Shown here: one piece after another, positions 1 to 9,762 of the stretch
Position numbering within the stretch: position 1 is the stretch's first letter
Layout of the letters: the number at the start of each line of letters is the position of its first letter
Assembly: GCF_003576645.1 (NCBI RefSeq)
Contig: NC_044924.1
Location: 6,440,093-6,504,092 of the forward strand
DNA: 64,000 bases
Source: Ipomoea triloba
Taxonomy: Eukaryota > Streptophyta > Magnoliopsida > Solanales > Convolvulaceae
Reading direction: 5' to 3'
Notes under the pieces: generated by a model
What the model saw: only the letters and a program-made list of their open reading frames with translations
What the model was told of the DNA's origin: nothing
Databases searched by the model: none
Translations under genes and position numbers: made by a program

Positions 1-1244
1 AGGGTTGGGGGTTGGGGGTTGGGTTGCTGTAACTGTGCCTTTTGATTGTGATGTAGTATACTGAGACACCTGAATTTATTAAACATTGATGATTGATGCC
101 AGTAATTCTTGTACCGTCTAAAACATTTTGAATTTTCTTTGTTGCTAGATGGCCATGAATTCCCTTATCTACTGATTTGCCCTATGACAAAGGGGTGATT
201 CCAACTTTGCACTATTAGAGCTGAGGTGTCTAAGGTATGTTCTTTCATATAATATCTTATTGCAAGTAACTTTAATTTGTGATGAGGAATCTTGTTTTTT
301 CCCCCCATATGATGTATGTCTTGTCAATCAAATGCAAGGTAAATGATTAGTTGGGCAATATGTTGAATGCTGTAAATCTACTAGAGAATAAAAGTAGATG
401 GCTTCTATTAAAAATTAAAATCTTTACACACTTTTAAAATACTATCTGTTGTCTGTAAAAAGTTAAGAGCAAATACAAAAAACAACCCACACTATTTTAC
501 AATTTGCACTTCATGTTTAACAAGATGCTACTTATATTTAATTATTGTAACACCAAGCAAATGACTTCTCTGGCTAAAATAGGATCATGTGCATGCTTCA
601 TGTTGTCATGTTTTTATTTTGGATATTTTAGTCCTTTTCTTTGAAGGCCTATGCAATCCTCCTGTGCTTGCCTTTTCCTGCAAGTATATAGCTTTGCACT
701 TGATTAGTCCCCTTTTGCCCCTTTTACAACCGACGTTTTTGGTTTTAAAAAAAACTCAAATTTTTATATTCAATTCTTAATATGTTTCATTAAAAGTGGA
801 AGTAGATCAAATGTGTGTATATACTCCATATATGTGTATGGACTCATACATATGTATGCATATATCTACGTGTAGATAGAGATTGAATCACCTTGATCTA
901 ATGATTTTTGTTTAGGAGCCTTTATGCTTTTCTAAGTTCTAACAATCTCAAACCTCTCAGAGAATGAGTGAATTGCCGAAAATGGGAGTTGGGGTTTGGG
1001 CTGTTGGTTGACATGGGCAGTTTGTGTTTGTATGTCTATGGAAGAGGCTAAAATAGCCACATGAACTTAATCAATGTTACAATGATTAAAAAAGAAAAAA
1101 AGAGGTTGCATCTTGTTGCATTTAAAATGTAGTGTGTTAAGTGTAAATTGCATTTAAACTATAGGTTTCTAATTCAAATTTACTCTTAAAAGTTAAAACT
1201 ATTGATTCTTGATATTATGTTTAATCTCTGATGGCACAGCAAGT
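1..1244. other. intergenic DNA, left edge
   Basis: No coding gene is supported here. A G-rich start (short GGGTTG runs) is followed by AT-rich sequence. Around 149-234 a stretch is bounded by a good acceptor (ttgctag) and a good donor (gtatgt). It could be an untranslated exon of a gene lying to the left, but it has no open frame and nothing in the window supports that further. Confidence 0.4.
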
Positions 1245-1667
1245 AATACATTGTATTTTCTGGTCCTTCAGTTCAAACTGTGCAACATTGAATAGTGCAT
1301 TTTGGGAAGAATGGCATCCCTTAAATCAATAGTGCTGTGATGGTGAACTGTCTGCTATCCAGATTCACACATAAAGGCTTATGATATCATCAAGCTTGAG
1401 TTTCATCGAGTTTGAGGTTGGAAATGTTGCCATGGTGACTGGTGGAAGGAATTGGAGACTTGGCAGTGCAATCAATAACATGGAGATGCACAAAAGGAAC
1501 CTTTGAGACCAATAGACCATTGATATCCATGATGCTCTTGGTCAAGAGTTCTCCACTCGGTTGGACATCTTTACAATTGGGAAAGTTCTGATGCATCTGG
1601 ACTGACTTCTGTAGGGCAAAGGTATCAAATTGTCAATCTTGCAGCTCAATCAGTGGCAAATGCATAA
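1245..1667 (+). pseudogene. 40S ribosomal protein S4 (RPS4/eS4) truncated pseudogene
   Basis: Plus-strand translation, with frame changes, recovers the C-terminal part of eukaryotic RPS4. It shows the region around FKLC..VQFG..GIPYL, then FEVGNVAMVTGGRN (family: FDVGNVVMVTGGRN), then HDALGQEFSTRL, FTIGK, GKGIKLS and a tail ending in NA-stop. There are in-frame stops, indels and a deletion of the IIEEARKR segment. The first roughly half of the gene is missing, and no intron is seen in what remains, which suggests a processed or fragmentary copy. It is not expected to make protein. Confidence 0.8.
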
Positions 1668-2014
1668 CATGATTACGAGTATATATTAGTGCTAGAAACT
1701 TTGCCCAGAGGGGAATCTACCCACCAAATTTTATTGGCATGGGCATAGTTGCTATCACTTTGATCTGATTGATTCATGCTTGAGTTTTTGTTTTTCAATA
1801 GCTAATTGCTACATTCAGGCTGCCAGATCAACTTCTGTCTAATTTTTGTGATAGATTAAACCTGTAAATTAAATACGGATCAACACTTTGCTTTTGAGCC
1901 TCTTAATTTCTCACTGGCACTAGTGAATCATCGCATATCAACCATTAAAAGTGACAGTGGTCACATTTACTTTTCATTTGTCTTGTATTTAAGTATATAT
2001 ATTTTCAAGAAAAA

Positions 2015-2017
<3 letters not shown>

Positions 2018-2096
<79 letters not shown>
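2018..2096. repeat. (TA)n microsatellite
   Basis: About 80 bp of nearly pure TA dinucleotide repeat. Apparent ORFs across it (runs of alternating Ile and Tyr codons) are artefacts of the repeat. Confidence 0.97.
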
Positions 2097-2099
<3 letters not shown>

Positions 2100-3187
2100 A
2101 AATTACTGTGTTTTATGCAGAGAATAAAATTTAGAATTGAGATCTCTATAAATATACTTTTCGAAGAAGTTTTGTGCTGGAAGCCACTTGTCATTTGCTT
2201 ACCAGTCCCGTATTCAGACAATTATGCAAGTTTGATTTTTCTTAAAATCAAGAATTTAATGATTTATTGCAAATAGCTAGTATAAAATCTATCTAATTTG
2301 GTAAAGGTCCATTCAGACGCTTTTCCCTGTTACTATTTTTCAGCAATTTATATTGTGGACCATATCAAAATGATGTTTTTATCTTTAAATTTTAACAGAT
2401 TATCGGGTTTTTTTTTCTCATGATTCTACACGGACATATCATAAAAACTTACTAACATACATACACATTATATATTTATTTTTTTATATATTTACTTATT
2501 TTTAAATTTGATTTAAATCTTATTTATGTAGAGAATTTATGTTTTTATAGGTACAAAATTTCAAAGACACAAATTCATAATATAAGACACATTGTGTTAC
2601 TACATACTTTGATACTCTTAAAGGCAACAAACTCAAAATACAAGACATATATATACATGCTTTAATAAACTAGGGTCCACGGTATAACCCCTCCTATTTT
2701 TTTTCTCCCTATTTGGCTGTGTTTTTAATCAACTTTTTTCCTTTTTTTAGGAAAGATGCACATGTCATCAAATACTATAAAAATTACAGAGTATTTGAAA
2801 ATAAAATGTTTTTTTAATTGTTATTCCTATCTTATTATAATTGCTATTTTCCACTTCAATTTCTTGTTAATTTATTTTATTTATCATTTTTTCTACAAAT
2901 TGGTTGAATTCTTTAACAATGCACGTAGTTTTGAATGATCAAATTGCTTATCAAATTCCACTGTGAAGGTAAACAAAGATGGATATTATAACTTAGATTT
3001 TATTATAACCAAACCCCATTACAACTAATACATCCAAAGCATCTTAACATGTTCATCTCTATTAAGGAAAATAGTACATAAGATGAAGCTACTTGTAATG
3101 GGGAAGTGCAACATAAAAAATATGAACACAAACTATCTAAGCCTTCCTACTAGAAAGAAAGAGCTCTACGGTCCTTAATATAGTCCC
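2100..3187. other. AT-rich intergenic DNA
   Basis: No gene is supported. It contains T-rich tracts, and its right end is probably the 3' flank and UTR of the ferritin gene that follows on the minus strand. Confidence 0.5.
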
Positions 3188-4932
3188 TTAATGTTCATGG
3201 AGGAGCCTCTGATCAAAGTGCCACACTCCTGCAATTTACAAACAGGTAAAACATTAAGAAGGCTATATAACTTAGTGTTGAAGCCAGTTGGGCAATGGAT
3301 AAAAGGATCATACCATGTCCCTTTCCAACCATTCTCAATTGTGTAACATACTCTGCGATTTTCTTGATGGCTTCCACCTGCAACAACATTTGAAACAGAT
3401 TCAACTCAAAGCATATGGTTATGAATTTGGAAGCTCCTTGATGAAGTAGGACAAAGTTTTGTTGTGTGGGGTAAACCATCCAAGTTGTCGTTACAAGTTC
3501 AACTTTCAACTGAAGCAACATATTGGTCATTCTTGGTGTGAGCGTGCGTTTCAGCCAACAAACTAGACCAGCCATTCTTGGTTTGAGCCAACAAACTAGA
3601 CCAGCCATTCTTGGTTTGAGCCAACAAACTAGACCGGTCATTCTTTGAGATGGTCAACTATGAATTACACTAGTTTGTCCAGTGAACACCCTTAGATAAT
3701 GGGTGGGGACTGGGGAGTAGCTGCGGATTTCCCTATTCACTTGAAAAACGCAGTTTTGTTGTTTTACCTGCTCCACCAGGAATTCTCTCTCAACAAAATC
3801 TTGCATTTCAACATCATTGTTCTTATCAGCTACCTGTGATTCATCAAGAAGCATAAATATCAGAAACCCAACATCCTGAACGAAGGGAGGGGACTATATG
3901 AAATTATAACATCTATTGGCACAATGACACGGATAATGAAGGCATAAATCTCTCTTACAGCATGCAGGTTCAGGAGCTTCTCATTCACCAACTTTTCCAA
4001 GGAAAGCGCTAGCTCCATTGCTGCATCAAGAAATCACAGAATCAGAGCAGCCATGAATTATGTTCATATGTATCAGAAGAAAAAAAATGGAACTTGGAAC
4101 TTACCATACAAAGCATCACCTTTTTCGTTGTTGTCAAACTCAGGAGGAGGGTTCAGAATAGAGTGCAGCTTCACCCTTCCTCCTCGGGTGTTCTGTTATT
4201 CATCAAAAGCACAATCACATTTACATTACCAAAAAAAAAAAAATCATACACAAAAAAGAACAAAGGAATTGGAAATCTGGGAAACCTGATATTTCATCAG
4301 CTTCTCAGCGTGCTCCCTTTCTTCCTCACTTGATTCCTTGAAAAATCTGACAAAGAAGATCGCACATCGGATTATAAATACTTGCATTAGGATAAACATG
4401 CATTCTTAGGAAAAAAAAAGATGACGGATTTAATACTTACTTAGCCATGCCCTTGAGCGCAACGTTATCTCTGTCGAAATATGCATACATGGAGTGATAC
4501 ACATAAGATGCGCTGTATTCAACGCTGAAATCAAACAATTGAGAGTTAGCACCTAATCAATGGAGATCGAGAAATTCATAATCACGCAGAAATGAAACCA
4601 AAATTAAAGGAGAATAGGGAAAGAACGAACTTGATCTGCTCATTGATCGCAGCCTCGCACTCGTCGGTGTACCTCTGGCGAGCAAGAGAGACCTGAGCAC
4701 CGGAGGGGACCATAAGCTCATCCTTCTTAACCTCCACAAACGGCTGAAACACCACCCCGGTGAGCGGCGCATCAGCCGTCTCCGCCGCGGCCGAGATGGA
4801 GAATCCACCGCTGCGCTTCCTCGGAAAAGCGAGGCCGGAAACAGAGGAAGCAGGGGAGATCGGAGAAGCAGATGTTAAGCACGGAAGCAAAGCGCATGAA
4901 GCCTTGCAGAGAGAAACAGCTGAAAACGCCAT
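3188..4932 (-). CDS. plastid-targeted ferritin, 8 exons
   Basis: Ferritin forms a 24-subunit shell that oxidises Fe(II) and stores it as ferric mineral; plant ferritins act in plastids. Exons (minus): 4631-4932, 4441-4524, 4286-4346, 4105-4192, 3959-4020, 3768-3833, 3314-3377, 3188-3228. These splice with GT-AG sites into 768 nt, 255 aa. Residues 1 to about 50 are a Ser/Ala-rich transit peptide starting [11 protein letters not shown]. The plant extension follows ([13 protein letters not shown]), then the four-helix bundle with [20 protein letters not shown] and the ferroxidase helix EEEREHAEK. The C-terminus is [12 protein letters not shown]. Length and exon number fit plant ferritin genes. 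Intron 6 carries a SINE-like insertion with a 33-bp tandem repeat. The promoter has an iron-response-like element. Confidence 0.96.
3530..3735 (+). mobile_element. SINE-like remnant with a 33-bp tandem repeat
   Basis: Lies in ferritin intron 6. It shares the tail signature of the intact SINE-like element at 17693: 'cttggtttgagcc', 'ggtcaactatg', 'ccagtgaacaccct..gata' and 'gctgcggatttccc'. A 33-bp unit (gccaacaaactagacc..., from 3554, 3587 and 3620) is repeated about three times. Because 33 is a multiple of three, it produces a misleading repeated ORF on the minus strand. Confidence 0.65.
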
Positions 4933-5030
4933 ATCTTCAAGAGAAAATAGAACAGAATTTTATGCAAGAAGGGAAATGGTAGAGCGGTAGAGATTGCTGG
5001 GTGGGGAAAATGAAAGGAAATGGTGGAAGA

Positions 5031-5037
5031 TTATATA
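5031..5037 (-). promoter_or_regulatory. TATA box of the ferritin gene
   Basis: On the minus strand this reads TATATAA, about 100 bp upstream of the ferritin ATG. That is a plausible distance for a core promoter with a short 5' UTR. Position and motif only. Confidence 0.6.
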
Positions 5038-5095
5038 GTGGCAAAGACGAAGCGGGCGAGGAGACTAGGGTTTGCTAAGGCATATGAGATGGTGA

Positions 5096-5101
5096 CACGT
5101 G
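5096..5101. promoter_or_regulatory. G-box (CACGTG) in the ferritin promoter
   Basis: A perfect palindromic CACGTG inside ACACGTGT, about 60 bp upstream of the TATA box and 22 bp from the IDRS-like motif. bHLH factors such as ILR3 and PYE are reported to act on ferritin genes through G-box-type sites. Binding here is inferred. Confidence 0.45.
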
Positions 5102-5123
5102 TATGTCCACGCCTCAAAGGCGT

Positions 5124-5137
5124 GTGGCGAACTCGTG
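5124..5137 (-). promoter_or_regulatory. iron-dependent regulatory sequence (IDRS)-like element
   Basis: On the minus strand this reads CACGAGTTCGCCAC. It matches the IDRS known from maize and Arabidopsis ferritin promoters (CACGAGNCCNCCAC) at all but one fixed position. It lies about 90 bp upstream of the TATA box in the correct gene, so it probably confers iron-dependent derepression. Confidence 0.7.
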
Positions 5138-8100
5138 GCCTGATCCAAAAAGTTATTTGACAGTCCACAGCCCATCTCTATCATCAGGGAATCTTCGCTG
5201 TAGCTGTGGGCTGTAATCATTTCACACTTCAGTGGGTGTACTGTTCCCTCTCCACCGATTCATCCACCCAATCATCATCATCCACTTCTTTGATTCTTCT
5301 TTCTTTCCCATTAATTTTGTCTTCTGCCTTTAAAATTATTGCTTTTTCTCTCTAATTATAATTTATGAATAATTAGTATTAAATTTTGCAACAAAAAGTA
5401 TTGCATTTTTATGATGAACCGACCCGTTTAACAGAGAGCTCCATCAATCTCGATTGATCATAAGAATTGAAACTATTAATTGAATAGAACAAAGAGAATC
5501 TCTTTATGTTGTATTTCAGTATAAAGTTTTCCTAATTTATGAAAGGCGAATCAATTTTATATAATAGAGCAAGTAAGGAGATTGAAGATTTGAATACCAG
5601 ATTTTGAGTTCGGGAAGAACCGCTAATAAATGTTATACTTGTTCAAGCTTTTGATTTTGGAGGTTCAAGTATAGTATATTTCGTGGTGCACGTCTTTCAT
5701 ATGTATTTTATTTCATGTTCTAGCAACCGATCTCTGCAAGTTGTAACTGCTGGATGCACGTCTGCTATATGGCAACATTCATGTATTCCATGTTCTACCA
5801 ACCGCTTTGTGCAAGTTGCTAAGTAACTGCTACGGAGGCCGCGAATCCAATAGCTTCTTCAGTTCTCCCATTGCGGCAACGTTCTGAAGTTTGGAGTGAT
5901 GTATTCAAAAGCGGCAAAGTAAACCGAATAGAGATTTCAGCGTAATCAAACCATACACTTCGCACAAATCATTCATCCCGGCCTTAACAGTGAAGATACA
6001 GGTTATCTCTCATCTTTATATCGTTTTAGGAAAGTTTCATCTCGATTTCTTTTCGTGTGTGTTTGAGTTGAATTCGTTATCTTGTATATTTCATGTTTGG
6101 TTAGGATCGCAAGGCCGACGAAGCCTCTGGCGATAGGGGCTTGTTGAGATCCGATCCATGTGGTAAATCTTCAGCTAGCTAGCACATTCTCTCTCTGAGT
6201 TTCGATCTAACCTTTAATTTCATTATGTTGTATTCTTACTTTCCGTTGCCCGATTAAATGTTCTATATTATTGAATCACATAAGCAAAGAGAAGCAACTT
6301 TAGGATTTCAGTTTCAAGCATAAGCAGGGTTTCCTTTCTACGAGAACTGACATTTCTTCTTCTTATTCGTCTACTCCTAAGCATTTTAGAGGGCTTATGC
6401 AAGTTGATTTCCATCCTCCTACTAGCATCTGAATATTTGTTCTTCCGGGTTGCAACAGGTTAGGACTGGGAATGAAGTTACTATTTTTCCTAACCACCAG
6501 ATATAAGTTGCTTCTAGTTATATTGGTAAAGCCATGTGACTATAGAATAATAGAAACTCACATAAATGAAAACTATAGCAATTAAGTAACATAAGGTTAC
6601 ATGGGAAAATAGTTTAAGGAGGGTTTGAAATGAAGTCACAACAAAGTATCACTTCTTGTTTCCAACGATGGACTATAGAAAGCATTCACGCAAGTGACGC
6701 TAAAAAAGATGCATCTTTTTCATGGAGCTGTTAGTGTCAGTAAAATGAAATAAAGAATGGCATTATCATTGTGCAATTATTGTTTTTTATATAACAGATA
6801 GGTTTCCTTCAAAATTGCCATTTAATAGACTGAGTCAATGTTCAGATCTTAGATAATCAACTTACCATGAAGTGTGCAGCTAAAATGACTGCTGTTTGTG
6901 GTACCTTTTGTAATGAATTTTTATAAAGGGATGACTCACTGGGCGATTGATAATTGGACTGTATACGCAAGCGATTGATAATTGGACTGTATACGCAAGG
7001 ATTTGATTTATACCATGGACCATACTTGCCATGACTTTGACTCGGTTTTTCATTATAGAGTGGTGGTGCAACTGTGCAAGGTGGAGGATCCCTATTTGAT
7101 AAGGATAAAATGCGACCTCATTGTCGATGCCTTTGGCATCCTTTTAGGTGTTGCTCCTTGAAGTTTGTGTTTGGCACATGTAAGAAGCCAGATGCCTCTG
7201 GCTACTTGTTGATACCATACGTTTTTTTATAATGGGCCAATCCTTAAGATGTTCCCTTTTTAAGCTGAACTGAAATCTCAATACCTGATGGTAATGTTAA
7301 CATCACCATGCAGAAAGACATTCCCTAAAGTTGAGGCTTGTGGATAACACACGGCTTCTCCAACATGCATATATAGTTTATTCTCTTTTTCTTCAATCTC
7401 TCTATCTTTTTGTCTTAGAGGAAATGAAACTTTAAAATTTTAAACATCAGTAAAATTAGTTGTAATTATCAGAGATGGACTTATCATTAATTGGTTGATT
7501 CTATACTTTGTAAGGTTCATAAGAGGCTTTGCATGTATGAATTTTGCATACAATTTTATTCTGGAAATTTTTGCAGCTATATGGATAGCTTTTCAAAGTG
7601 AAAGTTTTGAGTGACTTACTGAGTTGTAAGAGATGAGATAATACTGGGATTCTATTGGATTTTAGTGTTTTGCTTTTAGATGGAATTTTGCCTTTTGAAT
7701 TTCTTGTGGCTAGTTTTACCATTTCTCAGTGGAACTATTTTTGCATATTTAACAGCTTTTTATGATGTGAAATATCTTGTGATGTGAGAATGAGTTTATT
7801 TATTTGTATTATTGGCTCAAGCATCTGAAATCTAGGCCGCTCTGCAATGTTCTGAAGTGCTCTCTGTAAAAGCATTTCATGGTTCGGCTGTCCCACTGGA
7901 GTGGTAGAAGTTATTCCCTTTGTCAGCGTTTATCTTTTTCTGATTCTTCTCCATAAAGTTTGAAAGATATTATTTAGTGCTTGACATATAAGGTTTATCT
8001 CCAACCTCATTCTCTTTCCATGAATGACTTTTGACTCTGTTCTCAAAAATTGACTCTTGTGAATGGCGACAAACCAATTATTCATGCAATCCTTTTAAAC

Positions 8101-8142
8101 CCCAAGCGCCATTTCCACCAATTTACAACACCCTTCAGCACC
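5138..8142. other. intergenic region between ferritin and mitoferrin
   Basis: No protein gene is supported. Stretches near 5840-5999 (ending ACAG|gttatc) and 6106-6161 (ttag|GATCGC...CATGTG|gtaaat) look like spliced, possibly untranslated, exons on the plus strand. They could be 5' UTR exons of mitoferrin or a separate transcript. A perfect 28-bp tandem duplication lies at 6943-6998. Confidence 0.35.
8063..8098 (+). other. short uORF upstream of mitoferrin
   Basis: ATG followed by ten sense codons and TAA, out of frame with and 45 bp before the mitoferrin start. If the transcript begins upstream of it, it could dampen translation. The transcription start is not known from sequence. Confidence 0.35.
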
Positions 8143-9435
8143 ATGGTCTCCACCACTACCACCACCACAGACAACACTCAAGAATTCCACCAAGCTACAG
8201 AATTCCTCCCTGAAAACGTCTCCCTCTCATTGCCAACCCATGATGGACTAGAATTCTGGCAATTCATGGTTGCAGGTTCCATTGCTGGCTCTGTGGAGCA
8301 CATGGCGATGTTTCCTGTAGACACCTTGAAGACCCGCATGCAGGCTGTTGGTTCTTTGGCATCCAAAGCTGCAGCTATATCTCTCAGGCAATCCCTTGGC
8401 TCAATCATGAAGGTAGAAGGACTAGCAGGACTCTATCGTGGGATTGCTGCAATGGGTCTGGGAGCTGGACCAGCTCATGCAGTGTATTTCTCTGTTTATG
8501 AAGTATGCAAGAAGTCTTTATCTGGAGGAAATCCAAAAAACTCAACAGCACATGCACTTTCTGGTGTTTTTGCTACTGTTGCCAGTGATGCAGTGATAAC
8601 CCCAATGGATGTAGTAAAGCAGAGGCTGCAGTTAAAGAGTAGTCCATATAAAGGAGTGATGGATTGTGTGAAGAAAGTGGCGATGGAAGAAGGGATTGGG
8701 GCTTTTTATGTGAGTTATCGCACTACGGTGGTGATGAATGCACCTTTCACAGCTGTTCATTTCGCAACATATGAAGCTGCCAAGAGGGGTGGGATGGAAG
8801 TGTTGCCAGAAATTGCAGGCGATGAGGAGACTCTGATAGTGCATGCCACTGCTGGTGCTGCAGCAGGGGCTCTGGCTGCGGCTGTTACTACTCCTCTTGA
8901 TGTTGTCAAGACTCGGTTGCAGTGCCAGGTGAGAATTTTTTGTGATGATTTTGAGTTCATCCATGGACTAACTTCAGCTGATTCTTTTTTCAAGATTTTT
9001 TGATTGCCTCTCTTGGATCAATGATAGTTGTCGGACTTGTCGCCATGTAACCTGTCAAGTGAAACTATTCTTCTTCTCATACAAGGGAAAGCAGCATAGA
9101 ATAGACCAAAAATGGCCAAAAGTGTTGCTCTGATCTGCATATATTGGGAATATCTGTTCATTGTTGCCCTGCAATCTGCACATGCTACCTACTTGTAATC
9201 ATTATTCTGCCTTGAACTGTGTCAGGGTGTATGCGGATGTGATCGATTTTCAAGTGGCTCAATTGGCGACGTGATTCAAGCAATAGTGAAGAAGGATGGG
9301 TATGGAGGACTAATGAGGGGTTGGATTCCCAGAATCCTGTTCCATGCCCCTGCTGCTGCAATCTGCTGGTCTACATATGAAGCAGCAAAAGAGTTTTTCC
9401 AGCAGCTCAATGATAAGAATAGTTCAGTAGACTGA
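8143..9435 (+). CDS. mitoferrin, mitochondrial iron importer (MIT-type carrier)
   Basis: Inner-membrane carrier of the SLC25 family that brings iron into mitochondria for Fe-S cluster and heme synthesis. Exons 8143-8928 and 9226-9435 (GT-AG) give 331 aa. All three carrier signatures are present: FPVDTLK (about residue 57), TPMDVVK (about 155) and TPLDVVK (about 253). Plant mitoferrin blocks are very clear: FWQFMVAGSIAGSVEHMAMFP, MGLGAGPAHAVYFSVYE, SYRTTVVMNAPFTAVHF and, in exon 2, GVCGCDRF with FHAPAAAICWSTYEA. I chose the ATG in GCACCATGG. The frame stays open upstream to 8050 but has no earlier ATG. It neighbours the ferritin gene, transcribed divergently. Confidence 0.95.
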
Positions 9436-9742
9436 TGATTTCTCAGCATTTAGCTCAATACTCTGTTTTGAGCAACTGGAATAGCATAGCCTCTGCATTA
9501 CTATTGTGGCCTTTTAAATAACACAGCACATACATGAACTAAACAAAGCCATTATTGCTGATTGTAATGGTTTCTGGATACTTGTATATTGCTGTATAAT
9601 TCAAGTGGATCGAGGTGTTGATAAATAAACTCCCTTTTCAGAGCAAAATTGTGTCACAGGTTGTCAGAGTACAGAGAACAAAATTGTAACACAATTTGTT
9701 TTGTAAATGAATGGTGTGGTAAATATGCTAGTATATACGAAT

Positions 9743-9762
9743 AGGTAGTTGAATTTTGGGGC
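9743..9762. repeat. left target-site duplication of the LINE
   Basis: Twenty bases from 9743 are repeated exactly at 14672-14691, directly after the poly(A) tail. This marks the two edges of the LINE insertion. Confidence 0.95.

Noticed and set aside
1..25. Telomere-like GGGTTGG repeats at the left edge
   Set aside because: The units are not TTTAGGG and the stretch is only about 25 bp. The window edge is arbitrary, so this is not evidence of a telomere.
1923..2276. ORFs of Ile-Tyr repeats
   Set aside because: They are translations of a (TA)n microsatellite in both strands.
8050..8142. 31 extra residues at the mitoferrin N-terminus
   Set aside because: The extension begins at TTG, not ATG. 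The first in-frame ATG, with good context, is 8143.
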